64,000 bases of DNA from JAXGXJ01 sp050943595 (lineage in GTDB: Bacteria > Actinomycetota > Thermoleophilia > RBG-16-64-13): NCBI GenBank assembly GCA_050943595.1, contig JBMNPM010000001.1, positions 1 to 64,000 on the forward strand, given 5' to 3'. The translations under genes and the position numbers were made by a program. How positions within the stretch are numbered: position 1 is the first letter of the stretch; every line of letters starts with the position of its first letter. Below the pieces are notes generated by a model. That model did not search any database, had not been told where the DNA came from, and was given only the letters and a program-made list of their open reading frames with translations. Shown here piece after piece: positions 55,589 through 63,937 of the stretch.

Positions 55589-56356
55589 ATGATGGACGAG
55601 CACACATACTGTTTGGAGCTGCAATACGACGGGACCGGTCTGCATGGTTGGGCTAAGCAACCGGGCCGTCTCACCGTCGAGGGTAGTCTGGAGAAGGCGT
55701 TTGCTACGATTTTGGGGAGCGCACCCCTCCTGCGTGTGGCGGGGCGCACCGATGCCGGGGTCCACGCACGAAGGCAGGTGGCCAGTCTCTCTCTCCCGGC
55801 CGACACGGATGCGGGCCGGGTGCTGCGGTCTCTCAATGCGCTTACGCCGGCAGGGATCGCAGTCACCCGGCTGGACCGGACATGGACGGGTTTCGATGCA
55901 CGCAGGGACGCCGATAGCCGCAGCTATCGCTACTTCCTTCAGGTTGGTGGGGTGGAGTCACCGTTCACATCACGCTACTCTTGGCATGTGAAGGCCCCTT
56001 TGCACCTGGACTTGATGCGTCGGGCGGCTGCGTTGACGGAAGGCCGTCACGACTTCACAGCTTTTACACCTGCGGAGACCGAGCACGTGTTCTTCCATCG
56101 AATGGTGCTGCGCTGCAGGTGGGGCCGGTGGGGCTCGGATCGGCTCGTCCTTCATATCGAAGCCGACACCTTCCTGCGCCATATGGTGCGGAGCTTGGTG
56201 GGCACTATGGTGGAGATAGGCTTGGGCCGTAGGACGTTGGCCGACTGGGAGCGCCTGCTGACGGGAGGCTTTCGGCATGAGGCGGGGCGCTCTGCGCCGC
56301 CACGAGGTCTGTTTCTGTGGGATGTGCGGTATCCGCAGCGTGAGGTAGGGCACTAG
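55589..56356 (+). CDS. truA: tRNA pseudouridine(38-40) synthase TruA
   Basis: 255 aa; converts U38-U40 of the anticodon arm to pseudouridine. Catalytic Asp55 in GRTDAGVHA; GFDARRDADSRSYRY and HMVRSLVGTMVEIG are family motifs. Two adjacent ATG codons (55589, 55592) without a clear ribosome site. Last member of the ribosomal gene run, as in many bacteria. Confidence 0.94.
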   Translation: MMDEHTYCLELQYDGTGLHGWAKQPGRLTVEGSLEKAFATILGSAPLLRVAGRTDAGVHARRQVASLSLPADTDAGRVLRSLNALTPAGIAVTRLDRTWTGFDARRDADSRSYRYFLQVGGVESPFTSRYSWHVKAPLHLDLMRRAAALTEGRHDFTAFTPAETEHVFFHRMVLRCRWGRWGSDRLVLHIEADTFLRHMVRSLVGTMVEIGLGRRTLADWERLLTGGFRHEAGRSAPPRGLFLWDVRYPQREVGH

Positions 56357-56439
56357 TGTGACTAGCGCGGTAAAGCAGCACGATGCGCCGCAGTTCTTGA
56401 ACGGGATCGTCCGTTCGATCGGGTGAGGGGGTCGAAGTG

Positions 56440-56818
56440 ATGGGAAGATTTTCAAAGCCGACACGTGATGAGTGGGTTGCTCTGGCGGCCAAGGAGCTCA
56501 AAGGTGGGTCATTTAAGGAGCTGGGCTGACAGACCTCGGAAGGGATCGACTTACAGATCTTCTATACCGCAGCAGACTGCGTGGGTCTAGGATACGTGGA
56601 CTCCCTTTCGGGGCTGCCGCTGTATGTGCGCGGTCCTCGGGCCACCATGTACGCCGGTGGATTTCGAGGTGGACGATATCGAGGCCGCCGTGCAAAAGCT
56701 TAGTGCGGAGGGGGCTCGTATCCTGGGGAAGGCCAAGACCGGTGCTCACGGCAAACCGGTTGTATTTGTGCATCCGTTGGACTTCCTGGGGACGCTCATA
56801 GGGCTCGAGCAGGTTTGA
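56440..56818 (+). pseudogene. Composite remnant: start of methylmalonyl-CoA mutase joined to end of methylmalonyl-CoA epimerase
   Basis: From ATG 56440 the frame reads a mutase N-terminus (RDEWVALAAKELKGGSF), meets TGA at 56527-56529 where mutases usually have Trp, and continues with TSEGIDLQIFYTAAD and YVRGPRATMYAG, a hallmark mutase block. At about 56648-56665 the homology switches, in another frame, to the C-terminal part of the epimerase (VDFEVDDIEAAVQKL, GAHGKPVVFVHP), whose final metal-binding Glu position reads Gly (LIGLEQV). Several hundred mutase codons and half of the epimerase are missing. One deletion joining two neighbouring genes plus a nonsense change explains this. A 22-codon open frame at 56358-56426 shows nothing recognisable. 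Confidence 0.75.
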
Positions 56819-56857
56819 GGAGTACCGGGTTGACGGCTTATGGTCTCCTATGGAGAA

Positions 56858-56891
56858 GGGCCGCCGGGATCTACACAGATCCCGGCGGCCC
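56858..56891. terminator. Bidirectional terminator hairpin between the pseudogene and the transhydroxylase operon
   Basis: Perfect 14-bp stem GGGCCGCCGGGATC and its complement with a 6-nt loop, 34 nt beyond the stop of the minus-strand operon. Confidence 0.65.
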
Positions 56892-56925
56892 TCGTGCCGT
56901 CCGCGGCTATGAACTGCAGCAGGGT

Positions 56926-57741
56926 CTACTTTTGGAGGAAGATCACACCAAGGTTGATGCTTTCCTTTAAGTCGACTTTCTGTACCAGGTCCTTGTAGCC
57001 GCCGGCCGTCACGGTCACCTCATATGCGCCCGGATCCAGCTTGTCGAACCTGAAGTCACCGTAGTTGGTCGTCTTCGCTTCGGCTATCTTCGTGCCGTTC
57101 TGAGACAGAGTGACGGCTGCACCCTCCGCGCATTCATCGGTGTCCTTGTAGGCGACAGTGCCGGCGATGAACGACTTGGTCCACTTGTAGAGGTTCTTGT
57201 ACAGCACACGGGGCTTGGTGCCTAGCTCAGGTAGATAGGCCTCCAGGCCCTCCTCGGCCACGTTGCCGTCATCGGTGAGGACCAGCTTGATGGCGCCGGT
57301 GGGGCACACCTGCGAGCAGCGGGTCTCCGTCCAACCTTCGTCGATGAGGTGGGCGCAGCCGGTGCACTTCTGTGCGACCTGTCTCTCCTCGTTCCAATAG
57401 ATGACACCGTAGGGACAGCTATCCAAGATCTCCTTCTTGCCCTTGGCCTTTTCGGGGTCGATGATGACCAGGCCGTCATCCCGCTTGTAGACGGCGCCAT
57501 CGGCGGTGAGACAGGGGGCTTCGTCACAGTGCATGCAGGGCGTGGGAAGATAGGCCACGTCGATAAGCGGGTACTGGCCGCGCTCCTTGCGCTCGATGTT
57601 CATCCAGCGGGCGCCTTCCCACGGCTGAGCAACAGAGTATGGGAGGAAGTCGTTGCCCGTGAACTCGTCCTTGTCGGACAAGAAACAGTTATTGCAGTCG
57701 TTGCACAGGGCAACGTCGATCACCAGGTTCCATTTCTTCAT
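56926..57741 (-). CDS. Transhydroxylase small subunit, copy 2 (AthS-like)
   Basis: 271-aa iron-sulfur partner of the large subunit at 57738-60368. It follows AthS closely (WNLVIDVALCNDCNNCF, GARWMNIERKERGQYP, CMHCDEAPC, SCPYGVIYWNEERQVAQKC) and ends in the same beta-sandwich domain (SFIAGTVAYKDTDECAEGAAVTL). The fourth position of the first cysteine motif is Asp23 instead of Cys, so one cluster has a changed ligand. The frame is open upstream to 57756, but ATG 57741 overlaps the large-subunit stop by 4 nt (ATGA) and is the clear start. Confidence 0.92.
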   Translation of the reverse strand: MKKWNLVIDVALCNDCNNCFLSDKDEFTGNDFLPYSVAQPWEGARWMNIERKERGQYPLIDVAYLPTPCMHCDEAPCLTADGAVYKRDDGLVIIDPEKAKGKKEILDSCPYGVIYWNEERQVAQKCTGCAHLIDEGWTETRCSQVCPTGAIKLVLTDDGNVAEEGLEAYLPELGTKPRVLYKNLYKWTKSFIAGTVAYKDTDECAEGAAVTLSQNGTKIAEAKTTNYGDFRFDKLDPGAYEVTVTAGGYKDLVQKVDLKESINLGVIFLQK

Positions 57742-60368
57742 TTGGCACCATCCCATTTCTCAACCTGTAGTAAGCACGAGCCGTTGGACATCCCCTGAGA
57801 GGTGGGAGTTATGTACCGGATGTTGGTTAGGATATTGATGCATCCGCCTTGGTCGGGTGATTCACCCGGTGTGCCGATCGGATCGTACTCTGCACAAGAC
57901 TCGTAGCTGTGCACCGTGCCTTGGGGGAGGCGCTCCGTCAACTGGGCGGCTAAGATAACAGATCCCCGGTCGTTGTAGGCACGGATGAGGTCATTGTTCT
58001 TGATGCCGCGTTCTTCCGCGTCTTTCGTGTTGAGGCGCATGACCCAGTAGTAGTGACCGCCCACGAGAACGCGGTGATCCTTGACCTGGTTCATCCAGCT
58101 TTCCTTGCCGTCACCCATGGTGTGGAAGCTGAAGCGCGGATGTGGGGAGACCATGGCCAGCGGGTACTTCTCGAAGAGCTCTGTGGTGTGGTGACCCTCC
58201 CAGCTGGGGATATAGGTCGGGCCGAGCGGCGGGCGCTCGGGGTCCTCTTTGCCTTCGGACGCATAGAAGTTCTTCAGGCTATTGGACACGAACTCAATCT
58301 TACCTGACTGGGTTTGCAGGCCCTTGAGGCCGATCTGCTCGTTGGGGGCCGGACCCCAGTCCGGTGTGTCGCGCACCCGGTCTTCAGCAAACCAGCGCAG
58401 GGCAGTAGTGTTGTAGAGATCATCACTCGTTTTGTTCTTCGGAGGGGGAATCACGAAGTAGCCCTTCTCGAAGAACTCATCCCACGTGATGAGCTCGGAG
58501 ATGTCCGAGGCATGGAACACCTGCTTCACCCAATCCAGGTCGGTTTTACCTCCCTGCGTGAAGAGCTCGCCGATGCCCAGACGCTCGCAGATAGCAGCAA
58601 AGATATCGTAGTCGGACTTGCTCTCACCCAGCGGCTCGATGCACTTCTTCTGGAGCGAGACGATGCGGTTGTTGCACTGGTCGAACGAGTCGGCGCCGTA
58701 GCCGCCCATGCTGGCGAACTCGCTGATGTCCCAGCGCTCGAAGTTCGTGCAGGCGGGTAGGATGATGTCGGCCAGTTGGGCTTCACCCTCGAACCAGATG
58801 ACCTGGGAGACGGCAAACTCAAGTTTGGGCTGGCGATAAGCTTTGACGTACCGGTTGGTCTGAGTCATGGTGCCGATGAACGACGCGCCGTAGCGCCACA
58901 GCATGCGGATGAAGCCATAACCGGGGGCCGGATACTCATACTTCTGGAACTGGCTCTGGATGGTGGCGGCGCAGAAGCCTTTGCCTCTGTGCTCGAAGCG
59001 CTCATGCATGAGCGCTTCCGGAAGGCGGAGACGCGGTACCATCTGGCCCTCAGTGGAGTCATGAGGGTTGCTGGTGGGGCCGGCGTTGGCCGTGGCACCT
59101 TCTTTACCCTGCCACATCTGGGCTCCCCAGCGGTAGAATGAACCGGATTTTGCCGGGTCACCGCTGATCGCGCCTTCACCGTAGCCGGGGAAGGTGATGT
59201 TGTAGTCGGCGGGGGACCCTTGGCAGGTTCCCCACAGGTTGATGCCCGGCTTACCAAGACCCTGCATGGTGATGAGGGCTATCATGGTGCGGGCCCACTC
59301 ATTGCCGGTTGCGGAACGGCCTGCTCCACCCCATCCACCGAGAGAACCGGCCGCCAGCATAGTTTTCTTGGAGCCCCACTCGCGGGCGAACGCACGGATA
59401 TCCCGGGCCGGGATGCGGCACTCATTCTCGGCCCACTCAGGTGTCTTGGGGACTCCATCGCTTTCGCCGAGCACGTAGGCTTTCCACTCACCAAAGCCGT
59501 GGGTACGGGTTTCTACATATTCCTTGTCGTACAGGTCTTCGGTGAGCCAGGTGTAGGCTATGCCCAAACCAAAGGCCACGTCTGTGCCCATACGGGGAGA
59601 GAACCACTTGTCGGCTATGAGACCGGCGGTGTGATTGTAGTACGGGTCGACAAAGACCATCTTGACACCCAGCTCTTTGAGCCAGAGACGACGCACTGTG
59701 CTCTCGAAGGCCGAGTAAATACCGCCGCCTGTGGTGTCGGGGTCGGCGGACCAGAAGACGATCATGTCGGTATGCTTGAGGGCGTCCTCGAGCAGACCGT
59801 ACTGTTCGGGGATTCCGTTGCGGTGGCTAAAGCCCCACATGTGCATCCCGCCCCAGTGCCAACCTTCCCAGCTGTCAGGGTTGTGGGTGCCCCATACCAT
59901 GCCAACCAGATTGGACCAGCGGACGTAGGCGCTGTGCCGGTAGCCAACGATCCCCCAAAGATGATGGGAGCCGCAGGTGGTGAGCATGGTACCCGGCCCG
60001 TAGGTTCGCTTGATGCGTTTGATCTCACTGCAACAGATGTCCAGAGCCTCGTCCCAGCTTATCGGCTCGTATCCGGACGTACCGCGATTCTGGGGGTTGC
60101 GCTCCCCATTAGGATCGAAGTCCACTCGTTTGAGCGGAGTGAGGACCCTCTTCGGCGAATAGATCATCGACTTGTGACCGGCCGTATAGGGTGCCACGGT
60201 CGTCCGTCGCGGGGGAGTGAACTTCTTCCCGCGCGCCTCAATACACCAAGACTCTGCGTCGTTGTTGTCTAGATCCATGGGGTAGATTCGGATGATTTTC
60301 CCGTCTTTTATGTCGACAAAGACGGGCCCCCCGGTGGTGCTGTTGGTTAGTGTTTCGACTTTGCCCAT
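57738..60368 (-). CDS. Pyrogallol-phloroglucinol transhydroxylase-like large subunit, copy 2 (AthL-like)
   Basis: 876-aa Mo-bisMGD enzyme, close in length and sequence to AthL: LTNSTTGGPVFVDIKDGKII start without cluster cysteines, then EARGKKFTPPRRTTVAPY. The active-site set is complete: His135, Tyr143, Arg144, Asp165, Ser166 (expected Mo ligand) and the Tyr in FPGYGEG. AthL moves a hydroxyl group between phenols without net redox change in the cytoplasm. AAGGAGG lies 9 nt before ATG 60368. An inverted repeat GTTATCC/GGATAAC at 60397-60423 could be its operator. Of the three copies this one matches AthL best by eye. Confidence 0.93.
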   Translation of the reverse strand: MGKVETLTNSTTGGPVFVDIKDGKIIRIYPMDLDNNDAESWCIEARGKKFTPPRRTTVAPYTAGHKSMIYSPKRVLTPLKRVDFDPNGERNPQNRGTSGYEPISWDEALDICCSEIKRIKRTYGPGTMLTTCGSHHLWGIVGYRHSAYVRWSNLVGMVWGTHNPDSWEGWHWGGMHMWGFSHRNGIPEQYGLLEDALKHTDMIVFWSADPDTTGGGIYSAFESTVRRLWLKELGVKMVFVDPYYNHTAGLIADKWFSPRMGTDVAFGLGIAYTWLTEDLYDKEYVETRTHGFGEWKAYVLGESDGVPKTPEWAENECRIPARDIRAFAREWGSKKTMLAAGSLGGWGGAGRSATGNEWARTMIALITMQGLGKPGINLWGTCQGSPADYNITFPGYGEGAISGDPAKSGSFYRWGAQMWQGKEGATANAGPTSNPHDSTEGQMVPRLRLPEALMHERFEHRGKGFCAATIQSQFQKYEYPAPGYGFIRMLWRYGASFIGTMTQTNRYVKAYRQPKLEFAVSQVIWFEGEAQLADIILPACTNFERWDISEFASMGGYGADSFDQCNNRIVSLQKKCIEPLGESKSDYDIFAAICERLGIGELFTQGGKTDLDWVKQVFHASDISELITWDEFFEKGYFVIPPPKNKTSDDLYNTTALRWFAEDRVRDTPDWGPAPNEQIGLKGLQTQSGKIEFVSNSLKNFYASEGKEDPERPPLGPTYIPSWEGHHTTELFEKYPLAMVSPHPRFSFHTMGDGKESWMNQVKDHRVLVGGHYYWVMRLNTKDAEERGIKNNDLIRAYNDRGSVILAAQLTERLPQGTVHSYESCAEYDPIGTPGESPDQGGCINILTNIRYITPTSQGMSNGSCLLQVEKWDGAK

Positions 60369-60396
60369 TCGTAGAGCCTCCTTCTCAAATTTGGGC

Positions 60397-60423
60397 GTTA
60401 TCCCAAAGTGTAGTACGGATAAC
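60397..60423 (-). promoter_or_regulatory. Inverted repeat upstream of the copy-2 operon, possible operator
   Basis: GTTATCC and GGATAAC, 13 nt apart, 29-55 nt before ATG 60368. Position suits a repressor or activator of the minus-strand operon. Confidence 0.4.
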
Positions 60424-60482
60424 TGGTGAGCGCAAGGTAGGTTCCTCGACCCTGTGTTCTCGGTCGGCTGTGTTGAAAAGGG

Positions 60483-60511
60483 TTGACAAGTTGCCGGTTA
60501 CCAGGTAAGTT
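60483..60511 (+). promoter_or_regulatory. TTGACA module 1 (promoter/operator candidate)
   Basis: TTGACAA, then 12 variable bases, then CAGGTAAGTT. As a promoter it reads TTGACA - 17 nt - TAAGTT; the -10 is weak. The same block with the same spacing occurs at 61199-61227. Confidence 0.45.
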
Positions 60512-60845
60512 AGCAGCGATTCCAGATGAGGCCCCGTGGCCCTCCTCGGGCAGTAGTAGCCATTGAAGGCCAATACCCCCGCTTCTGCCGAGGCGATGTG
60601 TCGTGAGACGGACATTAGTCAGGCCAAAGGTGGTTGTCACAACGGGGCCCGGTTAGGTGTCAGGCGTATAGACGGTCTTATGGGTTAGCTGCGGCATCAG
60701 GTGCTTTCGCTCCCTTTCAGGCCTGAGGTCGATAAGATCCGTTCCGCACTGGCCGTGACCGTGATCGCGGCCAGTGGAAGCAACGAGGGTTCCCCCACCC
60801 TCGTTTGGGAATGATACCGGACCGGACACAAGCCGGCACCTTATG

Positions 60846-60893
60846 ATCGCAGTCGCAGGCTCGTCGGTGCCTGCGACTGCGATTACTTCTTTT
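60846..60893 (+). terminator. Rho-independent terminator in the non-coding region
   Basis: Perfect 15-bp stem (60846-60860 with 60869-60883, loop TCGTCGGT) followed by TACTTCTTTT. No coding gene ends nearby on the plus strand, which suggests a non-coding transcript. Confidence 0.7.
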
Positions 60894-61198
60894 GGAGGTC
60901 GTAGAGCGTAGGGGGAGACTCTGGATCCCGCCGCGTGATCGCGTCGTGCCATAAGGGCGTGTCTCTTCTCTTCTATCGCACCCTACGTGGAGGTTCATCC
61001 ACCGAAGGCTCGTGATTTTAAGATCTTACGTAGGGACATGGGGTTCTGCTCACGTTACGCCGTCTCTCTCCCCAAGGTGTTTCGGGTGGGCGGTCCCATG
61101 TCCCGCGCATTTCTCCCGCGGCCACTCTCTTGTACTCATGGTCGATTGGCAGTGTTTGATGAGGGCATGTCCAGTTGATCGCGGGGACGGTACTTTGA

Positions 61199-61227
61199 TT
61201 GACAAACTGGTGTGCAGCAGGTAAGTT
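61199..61227 (+). promoter_or_regulatory. TTGACA module 2 upstream of transhydroxylase copy 3
   Basis: TTGACAA - 12 nt - CAGGTAAGTT, identical in layout to module 1. If used as a promoter it leaves a leader of about 115 nt before ATG 61349. Confidence 0.5.
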
Positions 61228-61348
61228 CGATACTATGCGGCTTTACCTTAGCTTGTGGTCACTTAGTGCCACAAAATGCTTCACCTAGACCCCTGAGCGC
61301 CGCTGCAGGGATCGGGGGGAATCAAGACATGGATATGAGGAGGGACAT

Positions 61349-63937
61349 ATGCCAGAAACGCAACGGTTCACAAATCTCACCACCGGGGGACCTGTCTACG
61401 TCGATGTGGAAGATGGTGAGATAGTACGTATTATCCCGCTGCAGCTGGACGAGAGTGATGGCCCATCATGGACCATCGATGCCCGAGGTCGTAAGTTCAC
61501 GCCCCCCCGCACGACGACGCTGTCGCCCTGGATAGCGGCACACAAGTCCACCATCTACTCCCCCAAGCGTATTCTCACCCCGCTCAAACGGGTGGACTTC
61601 GACATCAAGGGTGATCGTAACATCCAAAACAGGGGTATTTCCGGCTACGAGCCTATCAGCTGGGATGCTGCTCTGGACATGATGGCCGAAGAGATGATCC
61701 GGCTAAAAAGAGAGGTCGGTCCGGCAGCCATCATGACCACGCCCTCCTCGCATCAGATGTGGGGCAACATCGGCTATCGCTTTAGCGCCTACAACCGTTT
61801 TGTCAACCTGTGGGGTATGACCTACGTAGAGCATAACCCCGACAGCTGGGAAGGTTGGCAGTGGGGCGGCGACCACATGTGGGGTTTCGCTAACCGTCTG
61901 GGCCTGCCCGGCCAGTACGATCTTCTCGAGGATGCTCTTCAGAACACAGAGATGGTGGTGTTTTGGGCGTCTGATCCCGAGACCACCGGTGGTAACTACG
62001 GGGCCTTCGAGAGTACTCCCCGGCGCTTCTGGTTGAAGGAACTGGGCATCAAGATGGTCTTTATCGACCCGTACTACAACCACACCGCCGGTCTCTTCTG
62101 TGACAAGTGGCTGGCGCCCCGTATGGGTACCGATGTCGCTCTGGCCCTGGGTATCGCCTTCGTCTGGCTCACCGAAGGTCTGTATGACAAGGAGTATGTA
62201 GAGACCCGCACCCACGGCTTCGATGAATGGAAGGCCTACGTGCTCGGCGAAAGCGACGGAGTCCCCAAGACGCCTGAGTGGGCGGCTGAGGAGTCGCTCG
62301 TACCCGCTCGTGAGATCCGCGCCCTAGCGCGTGAGTGGGGTACCAAAAAGACAATGCTCTCCGCCGGCGGCGTGGGCGGCTGGGGCGGTGCCTGTCGCGC
62401 GGCGCACGGTGCCGAGTACGCTCGGGCCATGATCGGCCTGGCGGCTATGCAGGGTCTGGGCAAACCGGGAAGCAACATCTGGTCAACCAGTGCCGGCGTC
62501 CCCGCCGACAAGACGTTCTGGTTCCCGGGTTACTCTGAGGGCGGCATCTCAGGTGATTCGGCCGGCACGGCCTCCGGCAAGTTCCTGCAAGCTCGGATGT
62601 GGCCTGAGGGTGGCTCTATCTCCAACCCTCAGCGCACGGCCGAAGGCCAGGTCGGCTACCGGTTGCGCATCCCGGAGATGATGAACCACGAGAAGCTGGA
62701 ATGGTACAGCAGGGGCTTCTGCGGTGGTTCCATCGAGATGCAGTTCAAGAAGTTCAAATTCCCGGCTTCAGGTTACCCGTACCCGCAGATGTACTATCGT
62801 CTGGGCGGGTCGTTCTTCGGCACCATGACCGAGACCAATCGTTTCGTCCGTGCCTATCGCGAGGGCAAGATCCCCTTCGTGGTCAACCAGGCCATCTGGT
62901 TCGAAGGCGAGACCAAGTTCGCCGACCTTATCCTGCCGTGCTGCACCAACTTCGAACGTTGGGATATCGGCGACTGGGCGCATCCCTCCGGCTACGGCCT
63001 GCACAAGTACGACCAGGTCAATCACCGGCTCATTGTCTTCCAGAAGAAGTGCATTGAGCCTCTGGGTGAGTCAAAATCCGAATACGATATCTTTACGCTC
63101 CTGGCCGAACGACTCGGCTTCGCCGACATCTACACCGAAGGCGGCCATACCGATCTCGATTGGGTGAAGCGGTACTTCCACGCCACCGACGTGTCCAAGC
63201 GCATCAGCTGGGAAGAGTTCGAGCGCAAGGGCTACTACATGGTGCCTGTGCCTGAAGACCGGCCTCGTACGCCGGCTCTGCGCTGGTTTGCCGAAGACCG
63301 TCGCAAGGACACCCCAGACTGGGGACCGCCGCCGTGGGATCAGATCGGTGGTAAAGGTCTGCAGACCCAGTCGGGCAAGATCGAGTTCGTGTCCAACAGC
63401 CTAAAGCGCTTCTACGCGACCGACGGCGAAGATCCTGAGCGTCCGGTTATGGGTCCGCAGTATATAGAGAGCTGGGAGGGTCATCACACCACAGAGCTCT
63501 TCGAAAAGTACCCGTTGGCCATGGTCTCCCCGCATCCGCGCTTCAGCTTCCATACCCATGGAGACCTGAAGGAATCGTGGAGCAACGAGATCGAAGACCA
63601 TCGCGTGCTGGTGGATGGCCACCACTACTGGATCATGCGCCTGCATCCCACGGATGCAGCTGCACGTGGTGTCGCCGACGGCGATCTCATCCGTGCCTAT
63701 AACGACCGGGGATCTGTGATCCTAGCCGCCCAGGTGACGGAGCGCATCAGGCCCGGCACGGTCCATTCGTATGAGTCCTGCGGTGACTACCTGCCCCTGG
63801 GTGAGCCGGGCTACTCACCGGATACCGCTGGGTGCATCAACATCCTTACCTCCAAGCGCTTTCTCACGCCTACCTCACCGGGACAGGCCCCCAATTCATG
63901 CTTGGTCCAGGTCGAGAAATGGGAGGGACAGGCCTAA
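61349..63937 (+). CDS. Pyrogallol-phloroglucinol transhydroxylase-like large subunit, copy 3 (AthL-like)
   Basis: 862-aa paralogue of copy 2, with the same cluster-free N-terminus (FTNLTTGGPVYVDVEDGEIV) and EARG-type block (DARGRKFTPPRTTTLSPW). Active-site residues His135, Tyr143, Arg144, Asp165 and Ser166 and the FPGYSEGG tyrosine are all present. It differs in the second residue of the SSHH pair (SSHQ). GAGGAGGG precedes ATG 61349. Its stop overlaps the next start (TAATG). It is transcribed away from copy 2. Confidence 0.93.
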   Translation: MPETQRFTNLTTGGPVYVDVEDGEIVRIIPLQLDESDGPSWTIDARGRKFTPPRTTTLSPWIAAHKSTIYSPKRILTPLKRVDFDIKGDRNIQNRGISGYEPISWDAALDMMAEEMIRLKREVGPAAIMTTPSSHQMWGNIGYRFSAYNRFVNLWGMTYVEHNPDSWEGWQWGGDHMWGFANRLGLPGQYDLLEDALQNTEMVVFWASDPETTGGNYGAFESTPRRFWLKELGIKMVFIDPYYNHTAGLFCDKWLAPRMGTDVALALGIAFVWLTEGLYDKEYVETRTHGFDEWKAYVLGESDGVPKTPEWAAEESLVPAREIRALAREWGTKKTMLSAGGVGGWGGACRAAHGAEYARAMIGLAAMQGLGKPGSNIWSTSAGVPADKTFWFPGYSEGGISGDSAGTASGKFLQARMWPEGGSISNPQRTAEGQVGYRLRIPEMMNHEKLEWYSRGFCGGSIEMQFKKFKFPASGYPYPQMYYRLGGSFFGTMTETNRFVRAYREGKIPFVVNQAIWFEGETKFADLILPCCTNFERWDIGDWAHPSGYGLHKYDQVNHRLIVFQKKCIEPLGESKSEYDIFTLLAERLGFADIYTEGGHTDLDWVKRYFHATDVSKRISWEEFERKGYYMVPVPEDRPRTPALRWFAEDRRKDTPDWGPPPWDQIGGKGLQTQSGKIEFVSNSLKRFYATDGEDPERPVMGPQYIESWEGHHTTELFEKYPLAMVSPHPRFSFHTHGDLKESWSNEIEDHRVLVDGHHYWIMRLHPTDAAARGVADGDLIRAYNDRGSVILAAQVTERIRPGTVHSYESCGDYLPLGEPGYSPDTAGCINILTSKRFLTPTSPGQAPNSCLVQVEKWEGQA

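Larger units (their letters stand above)
60369..61348. other. 980-nt non-coding, hairpin-rich region between two divergent transhydroxylase operons
   Basis: No open frame with a ribosome site and recognisable product. From left to right: inverted repeat GTTATCC/GGATAAC (60397-60423); TTGACA module 1 (60483-60511); stem-loops at 60747-60776 (9 bp), 60782-60805 (9 bp) and 60846-60883 (15 bp); inverted repeat CCCTACGT/ACGTAGGG (60981-61035); TTGACA module 2 (61199-61227); ribosome site GAGGAGGG before 61349. The stretch 60512-60893 could be a transcribed RNA. Confidence 0.6.

Noticed and set aside
56527..56529. TGA in the mutase remnant read as selenocysteine
   Set aside because: The downstream frame is also broken and truncated, the position is Trp in the family, and no SECIS-like hairpin is seen.
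60740..60890. Molybdenum-cofactor riboswitch upstream of Mo enzymes
   Set aside because: Hairpins are present, but I could not match the conserved core of that riboswitch, and the terminator lies 450 nt before the plus-strand gene. Kept only as an unassigned structured RNA.
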